DNA from: Manihot esculenta
Taxonomy: Eukaryota > Streptophyta > Magnoliopsida > Malpighiales > Euphorbiaceae
Reading direction: 5' to 3'
DNA: 64,000 nt
NCBI RefSeq assembly: GCF_001659605.2
Contig: NC_035171.2
Coordinates: 62,001 to 126,000, forward strand
Each line of letters starts with the position of its first letter. The first letter of the stretch is position 1. The notes below the pieces were generated by a model. That model did not search any database and had not been told where the DNA came from. It saw only the letters and a program-made list of their open reading frames with translations. This document shows positions 47,601-59,798 of this stretch, piece by piece. Made by a program: the position numbers and the translations under genes.

Positions 47601-50600
47601 AACTTTATTTTGCATTATCTATTTTGACATTACTTTATTTTGCATTATCTATTTTGACATTATATCTAATAGTCTTTCTCTAATACTATTTCATATGAAT
47701 ATGTTAGCCACTAAATTTCTAAAATATTACAACTGAAAAAATGTATACAAGAAAAGTATGAATGATATTAATTTTCATCAACAAACCAAAAATATTATTC
47801 AAGCATACCACGTCTGAAAGACAGAATTAACTCTACCTTCGAAATATTTAGTACAACATTCCCGTTCCCATATACAGCCCACTATGTCAAACATTCCATG
47901 TGAATAAAATTGGAACAGGTGATACATGCAAATGTCTAGAGGATATACATAGCAGGGTTTCATGGATAAAACGACTTCAAAAAGGATATGACATGATAAA
48001 TTAGGAAAATTACAAGAAGATACATATATATCTCATATTGATGTCCTGGAATTTTTAAACCCTACCCCCCTTTCTCTCTCCCCCTCCTCTCCTTCCCATG
48101 GTTTGGATGGTCCAATTTTTGAACATTAAATAATGCATCATGTTAAGGATTCAAGGTTATTTGGAGCAGAAATTGGTTACGTACATGTAACGAAAATGGG
48201 AACATAACACACCACCTTTGCTTAAAAATGCGGTAGGATTGGGGTTAGCTTCTTCAGATTGCTTCACGAGAACAACATATGATTTTTAAATAAGCCATCG
48301 CATATGTAGTAAAAATATATGTAAATTACCATACAAGAATTTGATAAAAAATAACCATACAAAATTTCTAATATCCTACAAGTATAACAAATTAATTTAA
48401 AGTAAAATGCCATTTAACTTATTAAATTAAAAAAAAATACCTAATCCAAATTTCGCAGCATAATGATAAAAAAGATTACCTAAAATATTTGTTCATTTTG
48501 ATTGATATTGTTCTCCGCCCTAGGTTGTTTGCTTGCCAGAATGCTAATTTTGAATTTCTAATTCACTAACTATTCATAATCAAGACCACAAATAGCCAAG
48601 AGTTTCAGCTGATATTGGTAATAGTATATCAGAGAAAGCATTCCCAAAATGCAAGTTTTAAAACTGACAGTATAATATGAGTTTTTTAGACTTCCAATCA
48701 TGTTCATCAACCATATTAAATATGTTCACTTCTTAATTATAAGGTAGAGTACAACCTTCATAGAAACAGTTGGACAACCAAATCAAATCTTCTTTTTTGA
48801 GAAAAATATATGTATGCTTACTAAGTATGCATGCATGTCAATAACATCCAACAATATCAGCATTTAAAATTTACATCAGATTGATATAGCTTTTGTCAAA
48901 TAATTGTGTTAGAAAAAAGTTGAAAACTTCATTTTCTTCTTTTCAAACTGTACATTTTCATTTATTAGGCAAAAAAAAAATCTTCCTCAATGACACACTT
49001 CAAGAATATAGAAGCAATAACTATGCGTTCACTTGATCCAACATGCCATAATTCAATAGATTCAATACTAGATTATATAATGCAGGCTGCAACAAAATAA
49101 TTGACATATAGAACATACATGTTAAAAGAAACAAGAGTGGCAATATATTAAAGAGGCAAATACTAAGTGACTAACCTCATTAATAATTCCATCACCACCT
49201 ACACATATAATCCCTGAAAGAATGTACAATGGTACAAATAGGTAAGATGGAGGAGATCCTCAAAAAGCACAACTGAAAAAAAGGCACATTATATAGAAGT
49301 GTGATTCTAGTACCATCAGGACATGTGCTGATGTCAACTGTAGATGCAAGATTCCTAGCATGACCTGCAGATGATGTTTTCACTACTTCCAATTTAAAGC
49401 CTGCAAGCTGTCATGGTTTACACTTCAAATATGAGGATTGCTACAACATTTAATAGGACAATCTGTGAGCTCATCCCTAACAATGATAAATAAGTAAAGC
49501 AAGGAAAAGATATTGCCTACCACCTGCCCCCTAGCCCACACAACCCCTCGAAAAAAACAAAAAGGTGAGCAAGAAAAAATGATATAAGCTGCAAACTGCA
49601 CACAAAGAACACTAAAATGACACGTATGTGAATAAAGAATGGAGATACATTGGAGCAAAACTCGACATAATTAGCAGGATCAAACATTATACTAGTAATT
49701 CTATCATTAGGAACGAGTCAAAATATAGGTATATGTGTAACTTTATCATAACATAGTTCCCCCTAAATCCTAACTTGGTGAGGTTTGCAATAACAGTTTT
49801 ATTTGTGACAGCAGTTTTACACAAAAGCTCATGTCTTCAACTTCCATATTATGAGTTGGATGGCCTGAAAATATAAGAACTCAAGAGTACATGATACAAT
49901 AGCAGCAAACTAGTTTGTGAACAAGAAAGCAGAATTCTTGGGGCAATATTCAATAGAACTAGTAGGACCATCTAAGGTCAGTAACATCATCAGTGGGAAC
50001 GAACCATAATATAATTTTCTAAGCCAATACATTACAAAATCCTTCCTTCAATTATTAAGGCACTAATAATTTTATCCAAATAGCAATTTTGCTCAAAAGT
50101 TCATGTCACACTCATACAAAGAGTTGGAAGGCCTGAGATGCTTAACAGTTGCACACTCAAGAAGAACCAGATTGACATTAATGTCTATAAAGCATAATGG
50201 TCTCAGCCAATTTATTCAAAGATGGGGAACTAGTCCCAAAGTTTAAATTGTTTTTACTCGAAAAGCAAAAGATAATGCACATGCTATTTACACTAGCCAC
50301 GCATCAATGAATGGTACACTGAAGCAGCCTTATGATTTTTTGCAGTGCCAAAGCTACAGAGTAGGGCAATATGAGAATGTTTAACGTACACAGACTTATT
50401 GCATCAGTAATGATGACAACAATGATGTGTAGGCACTTATATTTGATGTTCAGGAATCACAACTTTTTATTATCAAAGACTTCAATATTCCCATCAGAAC
50501 ATAAAATTTATGGTGTCCATATATCTAAAATTGTGCTACATGTGGAGAAGCAGAGACCAAAGAGGAGTATAATCACCATACTGGCACTGGTGAAGACAGG

Positions 50601-52247
50601 AAGGTGATGTTAAGCCTTAAGCATTAAATGGCTAGTGACTAGTGAGGACTGACTTATGTAAAGTGCCAAGGCAATGAACAAGGCAACAAGATCATTCCAA
50701 TTTGCACCTCTACTTTGAATCAAAGGGGGCAGTGTCCTGAAAAAGAGTGGGATAATAGTGGCGATAGGGCAGTAAGGCAAGATAAGTTCAAAACATGGTA
50801 ATCATGGTATATGGAGAGAAGAAGCTGTTCAACACCTAAAGGAAGCCATCGTCATCCAAAGTCCTAGTGACTTCAGAATACTTTCAGCTGTGGTGTAAAA
50901 TATTATATTATATGCAGGTTAAGAGTAAAACAAGTTCACTTAATATTTATATAATAAATTCACAGTTCAACTCACTTCTCCAACCTCCCCCTCCCCCCCC
51001 CCCCCCAAAAAAAAAAAAAAACAAATAAAATTATATATATATATATTAGAAAAAGAAAACAATTTTTATAGGTGGGATGAGACTTGGAAAATGGGGTAAA
51101 TTGAGAAGATATGGAAGAAAAAGGATAAAGAAGTTGGCATCTAGAACAAAAATCAAATATACAAATGATATGAATTAAGAGGCATGTCAAGTTAGCATGA
51201 CTTGCATATATATGAGGCTAGTGAACTAGTGACTTCAGTAGAGATTCAAAATTTTGACAGAAGACGAACAGAGGAAGAAAAACAAGAGGAAAAAGAAAAG
51301 AAACAACAACAAACCTTAAATATTGGTTCCACAATGCCATGGAAAACTTTACTGGATCGTCCACTTCCTGAGCGTGGATTTAAGATGACCAGCATTTTGG
51401 GTGGACTCTTACACTTAAAGAGTAACTCAGGAGGAGTATCTGTCGGAAGCAACTCTGAAGAAGCTTGCTTCTTTGAAGAAACCAAAGGATGAGGCAAACA
51501 ATTCACGAAACAGTGCTGGTCTGCCAATCCACCAACCCACTGAAGTGCCTCTTCCACGCTAGAAGCTAGGAAACGATAATCCTTGCGACTTCTCTTAGGT
51601 TTTATAAAACAAGATAGACCACAACAACCCCTTTTAATCGGATAAGAATGAACAGTAAAATGTCTGAGACCAATATGGTATGATACCTGGAAAAGTCATA
51701 TGGGAAAAATTATCATGAGTAATATATATTTCGTAAGGGGTAAAAACTCCATATGATGTTGACTTTTTTTCATTACCGAAATAACATCATCAAGGTGCAG
51801 CATGTGAGAACCCCAAACTAGAGCCTTGCTGGTAAGCTTAGCATCGAGAGCTTGTTGGTTTGAAACGTCAACAGAACTTTGCTGTTGTGCATCTTTGGCA
51901 TGACCACTATCATGGAAGGTGGTCTTTCTCTTGTCCAAAATGAGTTTGCCAGAGAAGACGACACATCCCAACAAATCAGACTTCTCGTCTCCTCCACCTA
52001 TTATGTCTATTCTATGCTCTTGTACCTTGCCTTTTTCCAGTGGATCATCAGGTTTGGAAGAGGCTTTGACCTTCTTGCTACGTTTCTCGGGGAAAACAAT
52101 TGGGGACGAGTGCTGTCCCCCTCCCGTGGCTATTTGGGAACACAATCCCAACCTCCTTAGAGACTGCTGATGAAATAGAGATTTACTATTATTGATCCCA
52201 GTGACAGTGCCGTTAGTATTCCTCGACACACTACCACTCTTCTGCAT
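41629..52247 (-). CDS. LCBK1: Sphingoid long-chain-base kinase 1, eight coding exons
   Basis: Exons (minus): 52247-51777, 51686-51315, 49407-49314, 49213-49176, 46968-46822, 43949-43850, 43282-42345, 41778-41629, all with GT/AG borders. They join in frame to 2310 nt, 769 residues plus stop, close to the Arabidopsis LCBK1 length. The enzyme phosphorylates sphingoid bases using ATP, making long-chain-base 1-phosphates that act in stress and ABA signalling. The catalytic diacylglycerol-kinase fold starts near residue 252 (PPKMLVILNPRSGSGRSS). The nucleotide-binding GGDG is at 318-321, split across small exons 3 and 4. IGIIPAGSDNS is in exon 5. Exon 7 holds a long Ser/Pro-rich insert (RASSLSSIDSIMTPS) typical of plant LCBK1, then CNHACRTVQSSQVVAP. 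No damage is seen. I chose the MQKSG start because it fits the family. Introns are up to 2.9 kb. Confidence 0.93.
43950..46821 (-). other. LCBK1 intron 5
   Basis: The intron is 2872 bp, with donor GTATTT at 46821 and acceptor TTTTAG ending at 43950. It contains AT-rich DNA and a long C tract near 46559-46573. The segment about 44100-44570 looks like part of a retrotransposon LTR (CTTCAATAAACAGTACAG followed by GTGTGTGTGGGAGTG), without clear borders. Confidence 0.6.
46969..49175 (-). other. LCBK1 intron 4
   Basis: The intron is about 2.2 kb. It holds an (AC)n microsatellite near 47056-47081 and a 30-bp tandem duplication starting at 47602 and 47632. No mobile element was recognised. Confidence 0.6.
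49408..51314 (-). other. LCBK1 intron 2
   Basis: The intron is about 1.9 kb, with donor GTTTGTTGTTG at 51314 and acceptor GACAG at 49408. A C tract joined to an A tract (about 50990-51021) and a TA run follow each other. Nothing coding was recognised. Confidence 0.6.
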
Positions 52248-52290
52248 ATCTGTTCTTGTTGTATTCCTCTATAAATGCGACAGAGCACAG

Positions 52291-52660
52291 CTGATGAACA
52301 AACAAAGAAAAAGGAAGAAGAGGGATGGATTATTGAAATTTAATCCAGGGCACAATAAATGAATTTATTATCTCAAATGAGCTCGATCCAATTAGAAATT
52401 GCAAGACGCGGACATCGGAATCATCAGATCAGTTTGCAAAGCAATACTTCTTTTTTCTTTTATTTCATTTCTATCACCCTAAAGCGACAAATTGAATTGA
52501 CGAGGAAAGAGTTCAAAAGCATCTAAGCAGGGTACAACCAGGAATTCAGAAATAAAAAATCGATAAACGAAGAAGCTTAGCTAAATTACCTTCAATTTTC
52601 TAAGGTATGGATACTGATAAGCTAAATTACCTTCAATTTTGTGAGATATGGGTACTGATA
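52291..52660 (-). promoter_or_regulatory. LCBK1 5' UTR intron with duplicated splice donor
   Basis: A 41-bp block is tandemly duplicated (52579-52619, 52620-52660). On the minus strand each copy ends an exon-like stretch with AATTGAAG|GTAATTTAGC, giving candidate donors at GT 52630-52629 and 52589-52588. A candidate acceptor, TTCATCAG, ends at 52291, 44 nt before the start codon. The two donors would give 5' UTRs differing by 41 nt. A TATA-like TTTATAATATT on the minus strand lies near 52865-52875. Confidence 0.5.
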
Positions 52661-53743
52661 GATCCTCTGGTGCCTTTTCACGAAAGCAGCTTCTGGGATT
52701 GAATTAGCATGATTAGCAGGTGCAAAGAAGGTTCGTTCATTGAATATCGAATCTCCAACCCACCTTAGGGATAGGCCCCTCTGTTCTGGCTGTATAATAC
52801 CCTTTTTTTTTCTTTTTCTTTTCCCACCTGCGGTAATGACTAATGAGTCCATCCTTCCTCAAATATTATAAAGACCCAATGATGACATTTAAAAAAAAAG
52901 TAAAAGTAGATTTTTACTTCAATTTTTTTGTGACGTGGCTTTTTAATTCTAATGAAGATAAATCAATATATATAACTGCAAAATCATAATAACTCTTTGA
53001 GATAGAAAAAAAAAAATAATCGGGAAACTCCCAATAAAATAATAAAATCTTATGGCGGACTTTGCTTTTACATGGAATAGAAACAGCGTACGAGAGAAAA
53101 AAAAGAGAGCGAAGCGAGAATAGAGAAAGAGTAAGAATATGTTTTTCGACGTCGACTCCTCTGCCTAAGCAGAGGATGCCTGGTCGAGTTTCGTTTTGTT
53201 CCTTTTTTTATTATATATTTTGTTTGTGTGTTTGTAAGTGATGATATGATATTCAATAAAATAAATAAATAAATAGGGTACATGTGAGTGACCCTCTTTA
53301 AATGATCTATCATTTCTTCCAACTGCCATATGTTATATCGGTATTATGCAGAATTATATATATATATATAGACGTAGTGTATTTTTTTTATCGTTAAATG
53401 ACTATTTAATTTTTTTTGATATCTGAGTTGATATGATTTTAGATATATATATGGGGTATGTTCTTTCACTGACCCATCAAATCATTTGAGCTGGATCCCT
53501 CTCCATTGGATCTGGGTTCTACTCTATCCAGTCTGCCTGAGTGTGGCATGGACTACATGCTAGTGGACAGACCTTAGCAATTTGGATTTTAATGGGGTTA
53601 TGGCCTAGTCTTCTTACGTGGTCTCAACTGCGGCCCAGGTTTCATAGGCCTAGCGGTCATCAAGTGCTCTTTTACCTGCTCATTAATTATTTGATGATTA
53701 ATAAGGGGTAAATTCGAAACTCCAATTATGATCGCGCAGAATG
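52661..53743. other. Upstream region of LCBK1 and flank of the next element
   Basis: From 52661 to about 52860 is the probable 5' UTR and promoter side of LCBK1. Beyond that is AT-rich DNA with TA runs (53350-53370) and a short perfect hairpin CCTCTGC-CTAA-GCAGAGG at 53158-53175. From about 53460 the sequence becomes richer and probably belongs to the Tat-type element that continues at 55994. No confident gene was found; open frames at 52622-52852 and 53068-53322 show no family motif. Confidence 0.45.
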
Positions 53744-55988
53744 TGTAACGACCCGAAACTCGGACCGCTACCGGCGCTAGGATCCAGGTCGGCTTAAGGC
53801 CGCCGGGACCCGTAGCAAGCCTGACATATAACCTGTAAACCTGTATAATCCCATACATGATCAACAACATTCATAAAAATTAAAATTTTTCTTTCCATAT
53901 ACATCAACCAAACTCAACCTGTACATAAACATTAACATAACATTGATCCCTCTGTGGAATCTCAACAGTGCCCCCAATGGGTGACATAACATAAGTTGAG
54001 TTGGTTTACATAAACATCATAAAAATCTCTAAGATCATGTATTAAAAGGGATAACAACAATCTATGGTCAAGCATACTTCTAACATCCATAAACATCATC
54101 TCATTTCATAACTATACTGATTAAGACTTTACATTACAATTTGATCATGTCCATTGCTAACTATTACATAACAAAACTTCATTACTCTATCCGGACTCAT
54201 GCTCTATCCTGTACCTGCAAGCCTGGGGATAAAGGGAGAGGGGTGAGCTAAAAGCCCAGTGAGTAGGACTGTAAAAACATTCTAACACTATGCTCCATGA
54301 AATGCATCATAACACGGACAATTCACATAAGAGTTGGGTGAACTTGTCACCAATTAGTCCAAGCTAACTCTGTGCCAGGCCGTAGCATGGGGTCCTGGTC
54401 TTCCTGTCATACATACATTACTTACCATTATCCCAGGGCCTCCTCTGGGCTCCTGGTCTTCGAGTCCCATAACCGTGCCAGGCCGTAGAATGGGGTCCTG
54501 GTCTTTCATTTCCGTGCCAGGCCGTAGAATGGGGTCCTGGTCTTCCTGTCATGGACTAATTGGGTCATCCAACATTCACCCACATCAACAACAATCGATG
54601 CAATGCGGCATATTCGTGAATACTAATGCAATCATCCTATTGCATATTCATGATGCATGAAACATGATAAAACATTATATTTAAAAGATTAAATTTAGTT
54701 CCACTCACCTCTGGCTGACTCTGACAACACCGAAGCAGTTGAACTCACTGCTGGGGTCCTCGGTTCCTCGGGTCCGAACCTACACAGGTGGACTCAAATG
54801 AGGGACCAAACATACTAGAACATAACTATAAACTACTCCCCAAAAACCTCCTAAAACATCATGAAACAACCATGGAAAAACATGCAAAGGAAGGCTGGAC
54901 AGGGCACTTTCGGCAGCAGGTTCGGCGGCCGAAAGTCCCTCCAGAGCCGAAAGTCAGGCAGGTTCGGCGGCACCTTCGACGGCCGAAACTCCCAGACAGA
55001 GACGAAACTCATGCATGTTCGGCGGCACTTTCGGCGGCCGAAACTACCCGACAGAGACGAAAGTCTCCCTTTCGGGGGCAAGCTTCGGCAGCCAAAAGGC
55101 TGCCTTCCCAGCCACGTTCGGCGGCCGAAAGTCCTTCGGCTGCCGAACCTGGTTTCTGCCAAAGGGCAGAAACTTGGCTCCCAATGCACATTTCGCCTCC
55201 AAACTTATCAAACATGCATCAAACCTATTCTACAACACACAAACACAAGCATACATGATCCTAGGGGTCTCAAACCATCATAAACCCCATCTACAACACA
55301 TCAAGCAACTCACATTGTTCAAGAACACACATTTATACCCATAAACATAACCATAACCTAAACATGCATTCTAACCCATAGATCTTGCATAAAACTTATT
55401 TAAAACATAAAACGAGCTTAAGATCGGCTCTTACCTCTTGAAGATCGAGAGAGACGACCAAAAACTCGGAGTTGGGAGAGATTTGGTTCTTGAACCTCCA
55501 AGCTCCAAAACTTTGCTCAAAAGCTTAAATCTTCAAAACCAAGTTAAAACAAGTGAAAATCTTGAAAGATTTAGAGGAAGAACATCAAAAATGGGCGAGG
55601 GACGGCGGAGAGCTCACCTTGGCCGAAAATGGGGAAAAGCTCGCCCGTTTTCGGCTAAGGGACCCTTTTATAGTGGCTGGCCAGACCACGTTCGGGGGCC
55701 GAATGTGCCTCCGCATGCATGCCATGTTCGGCGGCCGAACCTGGACTTCCCTCACTTATGCTTTCGGGGGCCTAAAGCACACCCGCAACGCATGCATGTT
55801 CAGCGGCCGAACCTAAGTTTTCCTCAAATGCTATTTTCATGCAAAAACTCATTTTCTTTCATGCTCAAAACATAAAACAAATTAAAACATTTTATAAAAA
55901 CATGGTTTTACCCTACTAGAGGCTTCCGACATCCGAGATTCCACCGGACGATAGGAATTCTGATACCGGAGTCCAGCCGGGTATTACA
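53744..55988 (-). mobile_element. Solo LTR E (chromovirus type)
   Basis: A minus-strand LTR of 2245 bp runs TGTAACGACCCG to CGGGTATTACA on the plus strand, with a perfect GAATG duplication (53739-53743 and 55989-55993). It carries four short repeats containing GTGCCAGGCCGTAGAATGGGGTCCTGG (54370-54545, partly degenerate), a palindrome cluster (about 54905-55150), the leader splice donor (GT 55434-55433) and a TATA box (TATAAAAG on the minus strand, about 55665-55672). No internal sequence is present. Confidence 0.92.
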
Positions 55989-55993
55989 GAATG

Positions 55994-58034
55994 CTTTTGT
56001 CAAACCGTCTTCTCTTCGCCTTTACTCATTTCAAATTCATACTCTCGATTTTGCTCTCGACTCTTCTTCTTGCTCTGCTCCCGTTAACTTATTTTCTTTC
56101 GTCTCTGCAATCTCTGCTCTGAGATACATCCCACTCTTCTCATAGCTTCCGTTAGAATTCCTAACGTCTTGGACTTAGTGTCTTCTGTTACTCCTTCTTC
56201 CCTTCTCAGTTTTTTCTCTCGTGAGTACACTGACACTACCATCTATAGGATTAGGGCTCCCTTTCCTACTAAGAGGATTGTTCTTCCCAATCCTCCTCCG
56301 ACGGGCTTGATAGACGCCTAGCAAGTATGTAGTTTAGTTTTCTTTGTGAAGCAACGTGATTTCGGGCTGACATTCCCCTTTACCCATTTCTTTATTGAGG
56401 TCTTCCATCACTTTAGGTTGACTCCCCATAAGCTATCTCCCAACTCCATTCTGTTCATGTGTTGTTTCAAGTCGGTTTGTCTGTGTTGGGGTTTTGCCCC
56501 TTCTGTTGCTTTATTCTCCACCTCGTCCGGTCTAGCCACAAGTTCTATTACTTTAACCCTGGGCAGGGTTATTCATCTTCACTGGTACAAGGACTCAATA
56601 AAGGATTGGGCGGAGACCTTCGTGGTTGTCAAGCAAAAGTCGTGGGCTTAGTATCTTCTGTCACCCCTTCTTCCCTTCTCAATTTTTTCTCTCGTGAGTA
56701 CACCGACACTACCATCTATAGGATTAGGGCTCTCCTTCCTACCGAGAGGATTGTTCTTCCCAATCCTCCACCGGCGGGCTTAATAGATGCCTAGTAAGGA
56801 TGTAGTTTAGTTTTCTTTGTGAAGCAACGCGATTTCGGGCTAACATTCCCTCTTACCCATTTCTTTATTGAGGTCTTCCATCACTTTAGGTTGACTCCCC
56901 ATATGCTATCTCCCAACTCCATTCTGTTCATGTATTATTTCAAGTCGGTTTGTCTGTGTTGGGATTTTACCCCTTCTGTTGCTTTATTCTCCACCTCATC
57001 CAGTCTACCCACAGGTTCTATTACTTTAGCCCTGGGCAAGGTTATCCATTTTCGCCGAGTACAAGGACTCAATAAAGGGTTGGGTGGAGGCCTTCGTGAT
57101 TGTCGAGCAAAAAGAAAGCTCAAGGATCAACTGGGATGTTAATCTCTCTTCGGGAGAGGTCCCTAAAGGCTGCAATAATTTTCCTAGGTTGACTCAGTTG
57201 GATCAGATCTGCCTTTTCCGACTGACCTTTTTGAGGAAAAGTATGACGTCGAAAAGTGCATCTTCATGTCCAACCTTCGGGATTGCCGGGAAACTATTAT
57301 TATTATTTTTTCATATTTCTTCCTTGTTGCATTTTTGTTATTTCGAGTTCTAACTGAGTTGGTGTCTCTTTTTTCAGCTTCTGCTGTTCCTATAGAGAAC
57401 GTCAAGCTTCCGAAGAACTTCTTTTTGTCTAAGGAGAACATGAAGGCAACCCTGACAGCATTCAAGGCCAATAAATCAGTGGCTGACGTGACTTGGGAAG
57501 TTTTCCAAGCAATGGATCTAGCAGCTACGGGTCATTCGACTACCCCGGCCCCTACTTTGGCGCTGGTACCCACAACAAGGGGTTTTTGGTCTACCACCTC
57601 GAGGACGTCCATTCCCACTAGAATGCCGGCTCCAGTCAAGTCTCTAGCTACTCCCAAACCGGCTTCCAAAGAGCCCACTGCTGTTGGCGAATCTGCCGAG
57701 AGTGATTCGGAGGAGGGCACTGGAGTTGCCCCCTTGGACGGCCCACCTATCCAAGCTATGGGGGCATTGTGATTGGAGGAGCGGCCAGCAAACGAGACCG
57801 AACCTCAGAGCCTACTACCGAAGGCAGGGTTGCCAAGCGAGCTCGTGTTGTGGAGCCTACAAAGACAACCCCTCCTCCCTTCACTGATAAAGGAAAGAAG
57901 GTGGTGGAGTAGTTGTCCTCAACTCCTGACAACGAGCTCTTAAACGCTGCTGAGGTGTCTCCTGAGTCTACGCCGACTTCAGCTGCCAAGGAGCTCTGCG
58001 ATAAGATGTTTGGGGGAATTCCAAATGTCTCAGA
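55994..58034 (+). pseudogene. Extra ORF with 'putative gypsy type transposon' domain, first part
   Basis: Frames at 56346-56651 and 56819-57142 share FVKQRDFGLTFPFTHFFIEV, then SPNSILFM and ITLTLGRVIHLHW. This resembles the PF04195-type domain also seen antisense at 13985-14260. A 473-bp block is tandemly duplicated (about 56175-56647 and 56648-57120). An open frame to 57772 follows a likely intron (acceptor TTTTTTCAG near 57377) and encodes a Thr/Pro/Ala-rich linker. The frame then breaks and is cut at 58035 by an LTR. As extra ORFs lie antisense to pol in Tat elements, the host element is probably minus-oriented. The product's function is unknown. Confidence 0.6.
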
Positions 58035-59531
58035 TGTTGGAAAATTTTGAAATTATTGCAACCCAAATTGCGCAGCGGAAAAATAAAAATCTCTAATTTC
58101 CTTTCCCAGAATCCAAGTGCTCCGTTTATTTCAAATGAAGGATATGAGACTAACCTGTTAATCTCGTCGAGAAGATACAATGTCGGACTGATGGTGTTGC
58201 TTTTTCAAACGAACACCTTCAATGGTATCCACACGAACGTCTATTATCCTTCTAGAGTGCTAGCTCTCTTGAGATGGATAATATATGTGCTCCCAATCTG
58301 CAACTAGAAAAGATTTCTCTAAAAACCCAAAACCATTTTTTTTTTCCACTTCGTAGAAGAGGTTTTATATGTTTTTAGTCTATTATTTTCCCACAATTCT
58401 TTTTGTAAAAGAGTTGTGTTCAGAATCCACTATCACGATCTCGCAGATACTCAAATATCTTATGTGATAGAGTTGTGTTCATAACCAACTATCACAATCT
58501 CGCAGATACTCAAATATCTTATGTGATAGAGTCCTTTATCTGTAACAGTTATAGATAGACTGCAGATCTTTTAAATATTATTATCTTATAATAATAAATA
58601 ACTAATAATAATAACACTTTATTATTATTAATTATATTAATGGGCTTTGGGCTTTTAGCCCATTAATATGACATAGCACATCAACAACGTTCTTTTGTGT
58701 GTGACCCAATAGGCTCACATTAATTGGCAATAGGCCCAGTCCCACAAGGCTCATAAGTCATAAGCGGCCTCTAGCAAGACATTATGACTATCCAACTAAT
58801 ATGAGGATCAATAGTTCAATAAAGCCTAATGAATAGAACATGTATTAATCCCTTTGTCACACGATATCTAGTTTGAACATAAGTCAAGGTCAATGTCAAA
58901 TTTATAATGTTCAAACTTATGATTTCTCGATCTCTAAGTAGACTGATAAAATCAAATGATATTGATCACACTATCAATTCATTTGAGTACGGCCATGCAT
59001 TTCTCAGTTTCACTTATCGAGGGGCCAAGAAGATATCTCTCTTAGAGAGAGGGACAAATTCTATCTTGATTGTTCAATATCTTCTACAAAATTTCTATCA
59101 TGCTCAATCATAACCTTTATAATTATCCGATTAAAGACAATGTTTGGTTATGTCAAAAAATAACAGTCCTTATATTGGAAACTATGACAATCTCAAGTCA
59201 AAGGATTAAGACATAACTACTTTGAGATTCACTTATGACAATAACCCATGTAGTGATCTCAATGCGGGTCCATCCAATACTTTGTTCTCTAACAAGTATC
59301 TATGATTATTGAATTATATCAACATATACATAATCATCTCATGATCATCAATCAATAATCATACTAGCTATTATTTTTTTATTATCAACATAATAATAAA
59401 TAACTAGGGATGTGAATCATTATTATGTAACATGCAAACAAATAATAATGATAATAAAAACTTTTTTTATTAATAACCAAAAAGACATACAAAAAGGTCC
59501 AAGATAATGACCTATGGCAAATACACTAACA
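58035..59531 (-). mobile_element. Solo LTR, probably Copia type
   Basis: On the plus strand it runs TGTTGGAAAATTTTG to ACACTAACA, so on the minus strand it starts TGTTAGTGTATTTG and ends TTTTCCAACA, like the LTR at 6081-7853. The flanks read TCAGA and (A)TCAGA, a 5-bp duplication offset by one extra base on the right. Inside are two 59-bp tandem units (58411-58528, CTATCAC-ATCTCGCAGATAC) and a 13-bp-stem hairpin around AATGGGCT/AGCCCATT (58634-58669). It interrupts the extra ORF of the host element. Confidence 0.75.
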
Positions 59532-59798
59532 ATCAGATTCCCGCTTTTTTGCCATTGTCAGCCATCTTGCCTGCTCCGCTAAATAACAAGAAGCATTCAA
59601 TACTCGCTCTGTGGATGACCTCGGAGATAGCCTGAAAGAGATACTCCTCATGATAAGCCATATGTTTTTCTCAAGGGTATTTTTTAACTTTCTTGACTTT
59701 TTTATTTTTGTCTCTCTCTTCTTATGGCAGGCCTTCAGAGTGTTCTTTGAGATTAATGCTCAGAACCGATCTTTCCAAAGCTCAGTGGAGTAGTGCAT
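59532..59798 (+). pseudogene. Extra ORF of the Tat-type element, middle part
   Basis: Between two LTRs, a short coding-like stretch reads RSVDDLGDSLKEILLMISH. A likely intron follows (GT-type start near 59669, acceptor CTTCTTATGGCAG at 59730), then GLQS-type sequence in another frame or FEINAQNRSFQSSVE. It is the continuation of the ORF cut at 58034. It is too short and damaged for function. Confidence 0.45.

Noticed and set aside
52622..52852. Minus-strand ORF of 76 codons upstream of LCBK1 as a separate small gene
   Set aside because: It overlaps the probable 5' UTR and the duplicated donor, has a Lys/Arg run of low complexity, and shows no family motif.
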